Shown here one piece after another: positions 53,806 through 62,632 of a stretch of 64,000 nt of DNA. The notes beneath the pieces are model-generated. The model was not told the origin of the DNA. It saw only the letters and a program-made list of their open reading frames with translations, and ran no database searches. Source of the stretch: UBA4782 sp034429195 (lineage in GTDB: Bacteria > Chloroflexota > Anaerolineae > Anaerolineales > Anaerolineaceae); assembly GCA_034429195.1 (NCBI GenBank), contig DAOUGQ010000006.1:62001-126000 (forward strand), written 5' to 3'. Each line of letters begins with the position of its first letter. Within the stretch, counting starts at the first letter, position 1. The translations under genes and the position numbers were made by a program.

Positions 53806-54855
53806 CTAGTAAACCAGAACTGAAGTACCATACCCTTTGGTATCCCAGTCAATTTCCTTTACTTCAGGTCTCACCCACCGGAAAATCCACTTTGCTTCTT
53901 CGGTTTTCATGTTTATACACCCGTGACTCATTCGGTTACCAAAATTATTGTGCCAGTAGGTGCCATGAAAAGCAATTCCATCAGTGGTGAAAAAGGTAGA
54001 CCAGGGGACACCAGGTAGTTCGTAGGCATTCAAGTCAGGTGTGTATTGTCCATCGCCCATATGTTTGGATGGCATTTTCACTACCACACGAAAATCACCC
54101 CGTGGTGTGCTCCATTCAGGCAGGTCTTTCGGTTTGTAATCTATCCCGGAAGAAATTTTTGTAGTCAGCACAGGTACATCTTTTTCATACGCAACCAATG
54201 TCTGATCTAAAAGGGAGACCTCGATACGTTTTTCGTTATAGTCAAGTTCTGGTGAAATGGGAGTCAATTCTTCAGGTTGGATCAAACGGGCATGTTCCGC
54301 AGGGATATGGTAATCCATGGAATCGCTGTCAAGTAATTCATCCTTTATCCGGTACCAGGCATTACCATCCGGACCTTCTTCAATTGCTACCACCCAATGG
54401 ATTGATTCATAATACAACCGGTACATTGGTGTCCAGCCTTGACCATTTACCTTTCGCATCGATTGGGTGAAAGGAACGGTGATCTCGATCAACTGTTTAT
54501 CGCCATTGATACCGGCGGGGACAGGGTTAAAGCGAAATTGTACGGGTTGAAGCCTGGCACTGTGAACATATCCACGCCACACCCGGTACCAGATGGGATT
54601 CCAATTCGGTCCTTTTTCTGAAACAAGCTCATCGTAGACATTGATCAATTCATCACGATAACGTGTGTAAAGGATCTGGCTGGTATCATCAGGTTCTTTG
54701 TAAACACTAACGCTATTGATCGCAACGCGAACAATCCGATCACTGTCCATTTCCTGGCTTATGCTTTCACCTGCACCATAAAAAGGACGAAAAGCCAGAG
54801 CTCCCAGGCCAAGTGCAGATAATTTTAAAAAATCACGCCGGCTGTATTGTTTCAT
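53806..54855 (-). CDS. Tat-exported L,D-transpeptidase (YkuD domain)
   Basis: A 349-residue cell-wall crosslinking enzyme. The N-terminus is a twin-arginine signal (YSRRDFLKLSALGLGALAF), making it a client of the Tat machinery at 32.8-34.2 kb. An SH3-like region lies in the middle, and the YkuD catalytic motif GTYWHNNFGNRMSHGCINM ends the protein (His about residue 305 and Cys about 325). Its substrate is the peptide stem of peptidoglycan. The start is ATG 54855; an upstream in-frame start at 54864 is also possible. Divergent from the DNA methyltransferase gene. Confidence 0.9.
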   Translation of the reverse strand: MKQYSRRDFLKLSALGLGALAFRPFYGAGESISQEMDSDRIVRVAINSVSVYKEPDDTSQILYTRYRDELINVYDELVSEKGPNWNPIWYRVWRGYVHSARLQPVQFRFNPVPAGINGDKQLIEITVPFTQSMRKVNGQGWTPMYRLYYESIHWVVAIEEGPDGNAWYRIKDELLDSDSMDYHIPAEHARLIQPEELTPISPELDYNEKRIEVSLLDQTLVAYEKDVPVLTTKISSGIDYKPKDLPEWSTPRGDFRVVVKMPSKHMGDGQYTPDLNAYELPGVPWSTFFTTDGIAFHGTYWHNNFGNRMSHGCINMKTEEAKWIFRWVRPEVKEIDWDTKGYGTSVLVY

Positions 54856-54927
54856 GCGTTGCATTATACCAAGTTAATCGGATGGAATGGGTAGGAATTG
54901 AAAAGGAAAATAGTCTTGGCTATCTAA

Positions 54928-54956
54928 TTGCCCCATTTTCTAAGTTAGCATAAAAT
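54928..54956 (+). promoter_or_regulatory. Promoter of the DNA methyltransferase gene
   Basis: TTGCCC (54928-54933) and TAAAAT (54951-54956) are separated by 17 nt. The -10 ends 6 nt before ATG 54963, predicting a leaderless message. Confidence 0.55.
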
Positions 54957-54962
54957 TACCTT

Positions 54963-55922
54963 ATGGAAAAACGGAAACAAGAAGAAGTAGATCAACCTGC
55001 TCAACCGGACAATGAAAAGCATATCATTCGTGAACCTGATTGGCAAATGAGCATTTTATCGCCTGAGTCTTTTGTGGTAACACCCGATTTATCTGTGAGT
55101 TATCTGGATCAAATAATCTGTGGTGATTGTGAAGATGTTATAAAACAATTGCCAGATAATTGTGTTGATTTAATCGTAACTTCACCACCGTATGCTGATC
55201 AAAGAAAAAGCACTTATGGTGGAATTCCTGCTGATCTCTATGTCAAATGGTTTATACCAAAAGCAGATCAATTTCTCAGAGTTCTAAAGCCTACTGGTTC
55301 ATTTATTTTAAATATCAAGGAACGGGTAGTAAATGGTGAAAGGCATACTTATGTACTGGAATTGATCATAGAAATGCGCAACCATGGATGGCTCTGGACT
55401 GAAGAGTATATGTGGCATAAGAAAAATAGCCATCCAGGAAAATGGCCAAATCGATTCAGGGATAGTTGGGAGAGATTGCTGCATTTTACAAAATCCAAGC
55501 AATTTAAAATGTATCAAGATGCTGTCATGGTTCCCGTTGGTGATTGGGCAAAAGATCGTTTAAAAAAGTTAAGCGAAACTGATAAGCGGAGAGATAATTC
55601 TCGGGTTGGTTCAGGATTTGGTAAGAATATTTCGAATTGGGTGGGACGAAAAAATGTATATCCATCAAATGTCTTGTTTCTAGCTACAGAATGCTATAAC
55701 CAGCAGCATTCAGCAACATTTCCTGTGGCATTACCAGAATGGTTCATTAAATTGTTCACTGAGGAAAATGATGTAGTTCTTGATCCTTTTAATGGATCTG
55801 GGACAACATGTGTAGCTGCAAAGAATCTAAACAGGAGATACCTTGGTATCGATACTAATTTGGAATATTGTGAATTGGCTAGAAAGCGGCTAGAAAATAG
55901 TAAAAAGAAAAATGGATATTGA
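54963..55922 (+). CDS. Type II DNA methyltransferase (beta-class, TSPPY; probably N4-cytosine)
   Basis: A 319-residue site-specific methyltransferase. The catalytic motif IV is TSPPYADQR (about residue 72), preceding the SAM-binding motif I DPFNGSGTTC (about residue 275), which is the beta-class order (motif IV first). The TSPPY form is more common in N4-cytosine enzymes than in N6-adenine enzymes. EYCELARKRL closes the SAM-binding part. The nuclease gene follows 8 nt later, so it is the modification half of a restriction-modification pair. AT-rich composition relative to neighbours suggests acquisition. Confidence 0.92.
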   Translation: MEKRKQEEVDQPAQPDNEKHIIREPDWQMSILSPESFVVTPDLSVSYLDQIICGDCEDVIKQLPDNCVDLIVTSPPYADQRKSTYGGIPADLYVKWFIPKADQFLRVLKPTGSFILNIKERVVNGERHTYVLELIIEMRNHGWLWTEEYMWHKKNSHPGKWPNRFRDSWERLLHFTKSKQFKMYQDAVMVPVGDWAKDRLKKLSETDKRRDNSRVGSGFGKNISNWVGRKNVYPSNVLFLATECYNQQHSATFPVALPEWFIKLFTEENDVVLDPFNGSGTTCVAAKNLNRRYLGIDTNLEYCELARKRLENSKKKNGY

Positions 55923-55930
55923 GGATAACA

Positions 55931-56689
55931 ATGAAGACGATTTCTATGGAAGAGGTTTGTGATTACGTTAATAACAATATTGTGACATTTCATCAGAATC
56001 GATTAAAAATCATTAAGAAACTTACTCTTAAGCAATTAATATCCAAGAATCCTTATCTTTTTAAAGCAAAAAGTATATCAACAGCAAACGAACTGATCAA
56101 TAGTACTCTGGATGCTTTTCTTTCATCATCGGAAGAAAAATTATTCGGAGATTTTCTTGAAGATTTAGCTATTTTTATTGCAAGATGTACGACAGGTGGG
56201 TATAAATCAAGTGCTCCTGGTATAGATCTTGAGTTTGAAAATGATGGAACTCATTACCTTGTGTCGATCAAATCGGGAATAAATTGGGGCAACTCATCAC
56301 AACACAAAAGATTGGCACAGGATTTAAATGATGCTGAAAGAAGGTTAAAACAATCATCCCATAATAAAAAGATTTTTAAGGTACTTGGCATTTGTTATGG
56401 GAATACGAAAACAAGCATTACAAAAGACAATTATTATAAGATCGTTGGGCAAAACTTTTGGACACTGATTTCTGGAAATAAAAATCTTTATATTGAGATC
56501 ATCGAACCTGTTGGGTATCGAGCTCATGAGCATAATGAAATATATAATAATGAAAAATCAAACATCATCAATAAACTGACTCTTCAATTTATACAATATT
56601 TTTGTGATGAAAATGGCATGATCAATTGGAATAAATTGGTTGAAGCATGTTCAGAAAATTATGACCTGGATGAAACCATTATAGACTAA
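55931..56689 (+). CDS. Probable type II restriction endonuclease (PmeII-like)
   Basis: A 252-residue protein with a PD-(D/E)xK-type core: PGIDLEFENDGTHYLVSIKS (about residue 97) supplies the metal-binding Asp, an acidic residue and the Lys of a S-x-K variant. I recall this block from the PmeII family, though I cannot verify it here. A C-terminal segment (FIQYFCDENGMINWNKLVE) is helical. ATG 55931 is chosen because GAGGA lies 7 nt upstream. The gene is next to the methyltransferase and Lys/Asn-rich, as usual for mobile restriction systems. Confidence 0.75.
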   Translation: MKTISMEEVCDYVNNNIVTFHQNRLKIIKKLTLKQLISKNPYLFKAKSISTANELINSTLDAFLSSSEEKLFGDFLEDLAIFIARCTTGGYKSSAPGIDLEFENDGTHYLVSIKSGINWGNSSQHKRLAQDLNDAERRLKQSSHNKKIFKVLGICYGNTKTSITKDNYYKIVGQNFWTLISGNKNLYIEIIEPVGYRAHEHNEIYNNEKSNIINKLTLQFIQYFCDENGMINWNKLVEACSENYDLDETIID

Positions 56690-56707
56690 TTGGAGCTTCA
56701 TTTTAAA

Positions 56708-57109
56708 TTAGTGCATATTCCTAATATACACAATTCCTGATGCGATCAAGCCAATCCCAAGAGCAAGCAGGAAGAAATATGGTTTTTCTCCAGCAAAAGG
56801 ATTCTCAATACCGCTAATATGATTTGTTGAAGTAAATGTTTGAATGAAATCGATAGTGGAGAACGTTATCAGGCTGACTCCGATCACGACCATGAAAATA
56901 CCACCTGCTTTGAAAGCCCAGGCTTTTTGCAAATAAACTCCAGTACTCAGAATAACCGAAATAATTGGTATAAGAGTGAGGATGAAAATCCTGTTTACCG
57001 AATCATTAAAAAATTCATCCAGCAAGTACACCAATACACCGAGTGCAACCATCACCAGCAAACCTGAAAGGATTGCCAGGGAAATTCGAGCAATTCTTGA
57101 TTTTTCCAT
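56708..57109 (-). CDS. Small four-helix membrane protein
   Basis: A 133-residue protein with four predicted transmembrane helices (SLAILSGLLVMVALGVLVYLL, FILTLIPIISVILSTGV, AGGIFMVVIGVSLITFS, LLALGIGLIASGIVYI). No family known to me. The promoter TTGACT-17-TACTCT is readable upstream on the minus strand, with an inverted repeat GCTTGT / ACAAGC beside the -35 at 57162-57177 that could be an operator. It is convergent with the restriction gene. Confidence 0.65.
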   Translation of the reverse strand: MEKSRIARISLAILSGLLVMVALGVLVYLLDEFFNDSVNRIFILTLIPIISVILSTGVYLQKAWAFKAGGIFMVVIGVSLITFSTIDFIQTFTSTNHISGIENPFAGEKPYFFLLALGIGLIASGIVYIRNMH

Positions 57110-57239
57110 TTTCTACCAAATTCCATTTTCAGAGTAGCGACATTAGAAGAAAAAGTCAACAGCTTGTCTTTACAAGCATTTTTGCTTACTGGTCTCTCTC
57201 TTGCAACCAACTGAGTAAAGTGATATTCGGGAGTACAAC

Positions 57240-58187
57240 ATGAAACCTCTCCGAAAAAATGTTGCCATTGCGATCGATGGTGGGGGGATTAAGGGGATCA
57301 TAGTTACGCGGGCACTTTCAATGCTGGAGGAAGCCCTTGGGGTGTCTGTACACGATATCTTCCGGCTGGCAGTAGGGACGTCAACAGGTTCCATCATATC
57401 CGCCGGGATTGCGTCTGGTTTATCTGCAGAATATTTGCATGAGTTGTACACGCAATTGGGGAAATATGTATTTCCATATACGCTTCGCAAGGCTTTCTTT
57501 CCGTTAACACGATACCGCTATTCTCCTGAGCCATTTCGAGAACTACTGAATACCTATTTTGGGTTTCGAAAAGTGGGAGATTTTTGGATCACCCAACCAC
57601 AAACAGACCTGGTGATCACCACTTATGATCTTCAAGAGAACAGGACACGCTTTATTAAACCCTGGAAGAAGGAATATGAAGATTGGCTTCTGGTAGATGC
57701 GTTACAGGCTTCCTGTACAGTTCCAACATATTTTCCTGTGGCGAAAGGGAGATACATCGATGGGGGCGTTGGATCGTACGCAAATCCCTGCTATATCGCT
57801 GCGTATGAAGCAATCGAATGCCTGCAGTGGGATCCGTTAGAAACCACATTGATCAGCATTGGGACTGGCAGAGATCCATATTCTTTTACATCATCTCAAA
57901 GATCTCGCTGGTTGCCCTGGCACTGGATCGGTAAAGTGCTGGGTGTATTTCTCCAATCGGCTTATGACCAGCAAGTGCATCTTGTAGACACCTATTTTGA
58001 GGAGCTTGACTTCCGACGTTTCCAGGTAGATTTGCATGAATCCATTGAGATGGATGATACAAGCAAAATTACCAGACTTGAGGAATATGGCAGCCAATTG
58101 GGTGAAATGATCTTGCAGGATCAAGTAGATAGGTCGCAGGGGGTAGAGATCAAGCAGCCAATACATATTTCGATGGGTTCTGCTTAA
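57240..58187 (+). CDS. Patatin-like phospholipase
   Basis: A 315-residue lipid acyl hydrolase. The oxyanion-hole block is IDGGGIKGIIV (residues 13-23), the nucleophile elbow is VGTSTGSII (G-T-S-T-G, about residue 48), and the catalytic-dyad Asp is in YIDGGVGSYANP (about residue 173). GGGAG-type ribosome-binding sequence (CGGGAG) lies 7 nt before the ATG. Patatins are also part of some antiphage systems (for example CBASS effectors), but I see no nucleotide cyclase beside it. Neighbours do not clarify its role. Confidence 0.88.
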   Translation: MKPLRKNVAIAIDGGGIKGIIVTRALSMLEEALGVSVHDIFRLAVGTSTGSIISAGIASGLSAEYLHELYTQLGKYVFPYTLRKAFFPLTRYRYSPEPFRELLNTYFGFRKVGDFWITQPQTDLVITTYDLQENRTRFIKPWKKEYEDWLLVDALQASCTVPTYFPVAKGRYIDGGVGSYANPCYIAAYEAIECLQWDPLETTLISIGTGRDPYSFTSSQRSRWLPWHWIGKVLGVFLQSAYDQQVHLVDTYFEELDFRRFQVDLHESIEMDDTSKITRLEEYGSQLGEMILQDQVDRSQGVEIKQPIHISMGSA

Positions 58188-58361
58188 TAAGTTCAACCTT
58201 TTTGTAGAATGTATTTCGAATTTTCTTTATCAAATGACCGTCAAAGAATTTTGCTATAATTTAATAATCATTGTTTTAACAGTTCCTCAGGTAGTGATTT
58301 TTAGTAAAGAGCGGGAATACCACTGATACTGTCATCACACCTTAATATTGCATCTCAATTA

Positions 58362-59114
58362 ATGTACAAAATGAAAAAATGCCCGATTTGTTCCGAAGAA
58401 AACCCAGATATTGCAAAATTCTGTTTCATTTGTGGAAATCCATTTGACACGGGAACAATCAAGTGCCCTAATTGCTCAACAGAAATCCCCAGGGATTCCT
58501 TACAATGCAAGCAATGTGGGCAAGTATTCACCAGGGTGGAAAAATCTCACAATGAACAATTGGGGCAATGGAGATATATTTATAAACTGGGAAAATACTT
58601 GTATGTAAGCTGCGACAACTGCTTAAAGAGCTTCAAAATCGAGCGTGATCGATGCGTTGAAAAGGATGATGGGTATACCATCAATCCACCTGAGAAATGC
58701 CCTGCGTGTGGAATACCTTCGGACATCATCTATTTTGCAGGTACTGAACCGATGTTTTCAAATGCGATGCGCAAAGCAGAACAAGAACAGCGAGCAGCAA
58801 TTCTGCGAAAAGGCAAACTAAACAGGGTTGTTCTCATTTTAAATGTCATTTTCCTCATTGTGGTAGCCTGCCTGGGCTTTCGAGGCTGGGTGCGGGGAGA
58901 TTTTAAACCCAAACCCACTCCAACCCTCATCCCAACCAGAACTCCCCGCCCAACACCCACCCAGCGTCCATTGATCTACAAAGGAACGGAAGTACCAAAA
59001 ACGGCTTTGAACGCATGGGAGGATGAAAAAATCTCTGTCAGGTATGATGTGGTAAGCACTCTTAATCTCAGTTGCTCATATTTTCTTCCAGTTGAACAAG
59101 ATCAGAGCGATTGA
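58362..59114 (+). CDS. Zinc-ribbon membrane protein (possibly truncated)
   Basis: A 250-residue protein with several Cys-x2-Cys knuckles: CPICSEENPDIAKFCFICG, CPNCSTEIPRDSLQCKQCG and CDNCLKSFKIERD...CPACG. A transmembrane helix (VVLILNVIFLIVVACLGF) and a Thr/Pro-rich extracytoplasmic linker follow, but the external domain is only about 50 residues and ends abruptly. Since a partial tRNA copy lies 95 nt after the stop, the gene may have been cut short by a rearrangement at that point. ATG 58362 or 58371. Confidence 0.65.
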   Translation: MYKMKKCPICSEENPDIAKFCFICGNPFDTGTIKCPNCSTEIPRDSLQCKQCGQVFTRVEKSHNEQLGQWRYIYKLGKYLYVSCDNCLKSFKIERDRCVEKDDGYTINPPEKCPACGIPSDIIYFAGTEPMFSNAMRKAEQEQRAAILRKGKLNRVVLILNVIFLIVVACLGFRGWVRGDFKPKPTPTLIPTRTPRPTPTQRPLIYKGTEVPKTALNAWEDEKISVRYDVVSTLNLSCSYFLPVEQDQSD

Positions 59115-59204
59115 GGTATGCCAAAAGGTAATGTATTCCTGCGGATTGAAAGAAGTAAAGTAAGGTTCTTCCAACATTTAACACGGGGCAGTGTTAATAC
59201 TTAC

Positions 59205-59246
59205 AGTTGGAGAGGATTTGAGCCTCCGACCTTTTGCAACCCATAC
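59205..59246 (-). repeat. Partial copy of tRNA-Pro (scar of T-arm and anticodon half)
   Basis: The stretch GAGAGGATTTGA-G-CCTCCGACCT (from 59211) and TTGCA-A-CCCAT that follows match tRNA-Pro at 60575-60609 in the same orientation, with three mismatches in about 36 nt. Acceptor and D-arm are missing, so it cannot be functional. It is either an attachment-site duplication from an integrated element or a decayed tRNA gene. Confidence 0.7.
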
Positions 59247-59377
59247 CTTTTCAATATCCTTAAACCAAGCAATACACTTAAAAATAGAACAACAACATAC
59301 CAGCACTTTATTAAAAAGGTACAAAGATATCAAGAGATAAATGCAATAGTCACAACAAATATTGTGTAAAAGGCTCG

Positions 59378-60226
59378 TTATGGCACCATGTACACTTGAC
59401 CTAATCCAAAAGCCACATTGTCAGGTAAGTATGCCCATGCATCTCCAGAACTATCTATAAATGATTGTGCCATATCACCCAACTGAATCCCTGACAATAA
59501 CTCTGCAGATGTGCTAAGAAAAATATCCATTTGACTAAATTTGTCTCCATTCGACAACATTTGTAAAGTATTTGTTCCGCTTGGTGTTGGAGAAAATGAT
59601 CCACCAAATAAACCTACACAAAATGTTTGGTCAACCACATTTGGATCCCATCTAGATACATTGACTATCATTACAGGTATTACTGTTCCGGAATATTCAA
59701 AATAAAAAAAACCAGGAATCCCACTAATAGCTGTAGGCTTATCTGACCAAGCACTATATAAGCCTCCACTGTGTCCAAGCGCATTTACCCTTATGTTAAC
59801 TTCTCTCTCACTTTTCGGTCCAATTGCCTCCATTAATTCTTCATTAAACCACCTATCGAAAGCCTCTCTATCATCTATTGGATTAGGAGCATGAATAAAC
59901 TCATTTGGATGGGCCAAAAGATACTCATAACTTGCTGGTACATTTTGATATAACTCCATACTAATCGTTTCCGGTGTGGCTGTTGCCGTTGCTGTCTCTG
60001 TTGGAGTCTGAGTTACAGTAGTCAATAGCGGTGGAGTTCCCGTCCACTCATATGTTTCTGTGTTATCCAATGTTGGAGGCGAATGTATCGCTGATGCCAT
60101 CGCCACTGAGGGTGTATTCATTCCAGCGTCTGGATTTTGAGTTGGACCTAACCTACAACCAGCGATAGTAGCACTCACTAGTAAAGAGACTAAAAGACCT
60201 CTAAACCCTCTTTTAATAATATTCAT
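59378..60226 (-). CDS. Lipoprotein of unknown function
   Basis: A 282-residue exported lipoprotein. The signal peptide ends in the lipobox TIAGC (Cys about residue 24), followed by a Thr/Pro-rich linker (PTETATATATPETISM). The remaining domain (QNVPASYEYLLAHPNEF, PGFFYFEYSGTVIPVMIVN) matches no family I know. It lies between the partial tRNA copies at 59.2 and 60.5 kb and is the only gene there. The ATG could be 60232 or 60226. Confidence 0.6.
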   Translation of the reverse strand: MNIIKRGFRGLLVSLLVSATIAGCRLGPTQNPDAGMNTPSVAMASAIHSPPTLDNTETYEWTGTPPLLTTVTQTPTETATATATPETISMELYQNVPASYEYLLAHPNEFIHAPNPIDDREAFDRWFNEELMEAIGPKSEREVNIRVNALGHSGGLYSAWSDKPTAISGIPGFFYFEYSGTVIPVMIVNVSRWDPNVVDQTFCVGLFGGSFSPTPSGTNTLQMLSNGDKFSQMDIFLSTSAELLSGIQLGDMAQSFIDSSGDAWAYLPDNVAFGLGQVYMVP

Positions 60227-60232
60227 TCCCAT

Positions 60233-60486
60233 TTTTTGTTGATTTTTTGACTTATAGTATTATCGAATAATTATATACGATGAAATTATTCTTAAATCCA
60301 CCCTCAGAAATACAATAACTACAAAATCTTTCAGGATTGAAAATTACATTAGGTATGCAAGAGGAATTTATTATCCAGAATTCTTTTATAAACTGTACTC
60401 AAGCTGCACAAAATTACAGGTTAAAATCAATGATCATCATATCTAAGAGATATACGGATCATTAACATTGCATCTGGCTAATTTTA
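60233..60486. other. AT-rich region without genes
   Basis: About 250 nt of AT-rich sequence between the lipoprotein start and the second tRNA copy. I see no gene, only a possible -10 region for the lipoprotein (AATACTATAAG near 60250-60260 read on the minus strand). It belongs to the segment flanked by tRNA copies. Confidence 0.4.
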
Positions 60487-60506
60487 GTCGGGGCGAGAGG
60501 TTTTGA
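60487..60506 (-). repeat. Short duplicate of the tRNA-Pro 3' end
   Basis: Fourteen identical bases, GTCGGGGCGAGAGG, plus TTTGA-type sequence, repeat the tRNA-Pro 3' acceptor and start of the T-arm (60567-60580) exactly 80 nt away in the same orientation. It is not part of a complete tRNA. Confidence 0.7.
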
Positions 60507-60539
60507 CATGTCCCTCGATGGGAAGCAACGGCCTTAAAG

Positions 60540-60561
60540 AAAAATCCGCCTTTCAGCGGAT
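60540..60561 (-). terminator. Terminator of tRNA-Pro
   Basis: On the minus strand ATCCGC / GCGGAT with a short loop (TGAAAG) is followed by a run of T. It lies 6 nt after the tRNA 3' end. Confidence 0.7.
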
Positions 60562-60566
60562 ATTCT

Positions 60567-60642
<76 letters not shown>

Positions 60643-60689
60643 ATTTGTGACCGCTATTATAGCGCTTTATCTCTCTCCTTGCAATATAT

Positions 60690-61475
60690 TTAACCGGGTT
60701 TTTTCCCAATTGCCCAAAATGTTGGTACATATAAAACTCGTACACCGCGTGCCTGAGCTTTCATATCTTCTTCTTGCCACCGGTCAAACGTATCTGTAGA
60801 GACAAGACCTTTCAGGTCCTTTTCAAGGGTGGTGGATTCTGTCTCCAGATCAGTACGGATCTGACCCAGCTTCCATTCAGCACCCATCACTCCGCATGAG
60901 ATGTCCATCAATCCGATCTGTTCAAACCAATCAGGAAGAAATCTACCTGAGGTAGGGTTGGCGCCTTGCTGCTTCAGGGCATGAGCCTGTAAATTTCCCG
61001 GTTCGATCAGGGTTTCAGGGTGGTCGATCCTACCGCCATAATCCGGTTCGGCAAAAGCCATAACCCAACCCTCAGGGCGGGTAACACGTACCATTTGCTT
61101 CAGTGCTCTGACAGGTTCAGATAGCCAGAGCAATAAGAAATGACAAACCACAGCATCCATACAGTTGTCATTAAATGGAAGGGCATACGCATCGCCCGCC
61201 ATAATGGGAATTCCTGGGAGGGTTTGATGACAATAACGCAGATCCGATAAAGAAATATCCACTCCCACGCAATCCATATCCGTCTCTTTGATCAATGATT
61301 GCAAGACAGCACCGGTTCCACACCCCACTTCCAAAATTCTGGAATCTTTTTGCAAGCCAGTTTTTTGCATTAGATACTGGCGCAGAGGAGAACTCCAAAT
61401 TGCCTGTTCAACATATCTATCGTGGAAGGTTTGTGAGGTCATAGCTGGAATTGGTTCATTTAGCGGTTTGACCAA
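60690..61475 (-). CDS. Class I SAM-dependent methyltransferase
   Basis: A 261-residue protein with the Rossmann methyltransferase core: motif I ILEVGCGTGAVLQSL (about residue 46), motif II VGVDIS, and AGDAYALPFNDNCMDAVVCH as motifs III/IV. WLSEPVRALKQMVRVTRPEG is typical of the UbiE/ Methyltransf_11 group. The frame opens at TTG 61475, overlapping the upstream gene by 16 nt; ATG 61442 is the alternative. It is the last gene of a three-gene minus-strand run with two radical SAM paralogues, so it may modify the same product. Confidence 0.85.
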   Translation of the reverse strand: MVKPLNEPIPAMTSQTFHDRYVEQAIWSSPLRQYLMQKTGLQKDSRILEVGCGTGAVLQSLIKETDMDCVGVDISLSDLRYCHQTLPGIPIMAGDAYALPFNDNCMDAVVCHFLLLWLSEPVRALKQMVRVTRPEGWVMAFAEPDYGGRIDHPETLIEPGNLQAHALKQQGANPTSGRFLPDWFEQIGLMDISCGVMGAEWKLGQIRTDLETESTTLEKDLKGLVSTDTFDRWQEEDMKAQARGVRVLYVPTFWAIGKKPG

Positions 61476-62617
61476 ATCTTCTGCCAGGGGTCTGTCAGGA
61501 GGTTCCCCAGGATTTTTGTACTATCACCCTGGGAGGGTAGAACATCGCCATCTGGCTCAACATAAAGCCAGGCTTTGCCTGCACCCTGTACGGTTGTTTC
61601 AGCCTCTTCTTGCTCCATTGCAACAGGATTAAAAGCGGAATAGGGTACAGGAAGATCCCAGACCAATGTCATATGCAGGTCAGCGACTTTTTGTTGAGCC
61701 GTAGCCAAAACGTCTTTCAATCCTTTTTCACTAGCGCTCAGCGAAATATGGGTTACACCCATCTCTGCCAGTTTTTCCAGAATCTCGGGAATGCGTAGTC
61801 CATTTCCGGGCATGATCGTCACGTGAACGGTAACTGCAATATCTTCAGCCAGTACATCTCTCAGCCCTTCCCAGGCTTGTTCATCCTGCGTATCCAGAAT
61901 GATCATGACATGGTCGAGTCCTTTTTCCAGTAATTCATGCAAATACTCGTTATCTGCAAGTCGCAAACCATCAGTCAATAAGCCAGTGACCTGACCGTTC
62001 ATCTCGGCGTGTGCGATCAATTCATGTAAATCATTGCGCAGAGTTGGTTCGCCACCTGTAAAGATAATGTGAGGGATTCCCGCCTCCCAGGCTTTATTCA
62101 AAATGGTACACCACTCTTTGGTAAGAAGTTCTCGCTTGACTCTCTCAACCGGTGCAGCGTGAGGTGTTTCCTGATTGATCTTATAGGTCAATGCGCAATC
62201 CAACCTATAGGGAGCGGATAGCTCTGCTGAATAAGGCTCGAGTCGTTCCATACCCAAGAAGGTAACAGGATCAAGGTCAGGAGTATGAATTAATGTATTC
62301 AGCCGTTCGCATATATCCTGGTAATCCTGTTGTGCCTGTTCCAAAGAAATGTGATAACGATTGCTGACTAGTTGCGCTACTTCAGCAGCGGATTTTGATT
62401 GGATGAGATAATAGATATACTCTGCAGCAGATTGATTTAGATGCAGTATTGTCGATGCATTCAAAATGAGCATGCCAATACCATCTTTTTCCAGCCGTAA
62501 ATGCATCCGATAAGATACGGGTGCATCTGGAGGAGCCTGAAAGTGATATGTTCCAGCAGGAAGTGGTTCGGCTGGTTTTGGAAAAAATTTTAACCAGATT
62601 TTTTGAAAGGTATTCAT
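61460..62617 (-). CDS. Catalytically dead radical SAM paralogue (PqqD/RRE-like domain plus degenerate radical SAM barrel)
   Basis: A 385-residue paralogue of the next gene. Residues about 25-110 form the same PqqD/RRE-like domain (HLRLEKDGIGMLILNAST). In the barrel the three cluster cysteines are replaced: YRCNNNCSHCY of the paralogue is YKINQETPHAA here (I147, T151, A154). The SAM-binding FTGGEPTLRNDL is fully kept. The SPASM region has lost its cysteines (EPDGDVLPSQGDS) and the protein stops after DPWQKIWSNR, without the final Cys cluster. It should therefore bind SAM-like ligands or the partner's substrate but not do radical chemistry. AGGAGGAG is 3-11 nt upstream of the ATG. Confidence 0.88.
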   Translation of the reverse strand: MNTFQKIWLKFFPKPAEPLPAGTYHFQAPPDAPVSYRMHLRLEKDGIGMLILNASTILHLNQSAAEYIYYLIQSKSAAEVAQLVSNRYHISLEQAQQDYQDICERLNTLIHTPDLDPVTFLGMERLEPYSAELSAPYRLDCALTYKINQETPHAAPVERVKRELLTKEWCTILNKAWEAGIPHIIFTGGEPTLRNDLHELIAHAEMNGQVTGLLTDGLRLADNEYLHELLEKGLDHVMIILDTQDEQAWEGLRDVLAEDIAVTVHVTIMPGNGLRIPEILEKLAEMGVTHISLSASEKGLKDVLATAQQKVADLHMTLVWDLPVPYSAFNPVAMEQEEAETTVQGAGKAWLYVEPDGDVLPSQGDSTKILGNLLTDPWQKIWSNR

Positions 62618-62632
62618 AATCTCCTCCTAGGT

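Noticed and set aside
57240..58187. Patatin gene as the effector of a CBASS-type defence system
   Set aside because: No CD-NTase, ubiquitin-like or HORMA/TRIP13 gene lies beside it.
59118..59369. An 83-residue reading frame on the plus strand after the zinc-ribbon gene
   Set aside because: It contains the translated tRNA-Pro fragment (WRGFEPPTFC) and has no ribosome-binding site; not a gene.
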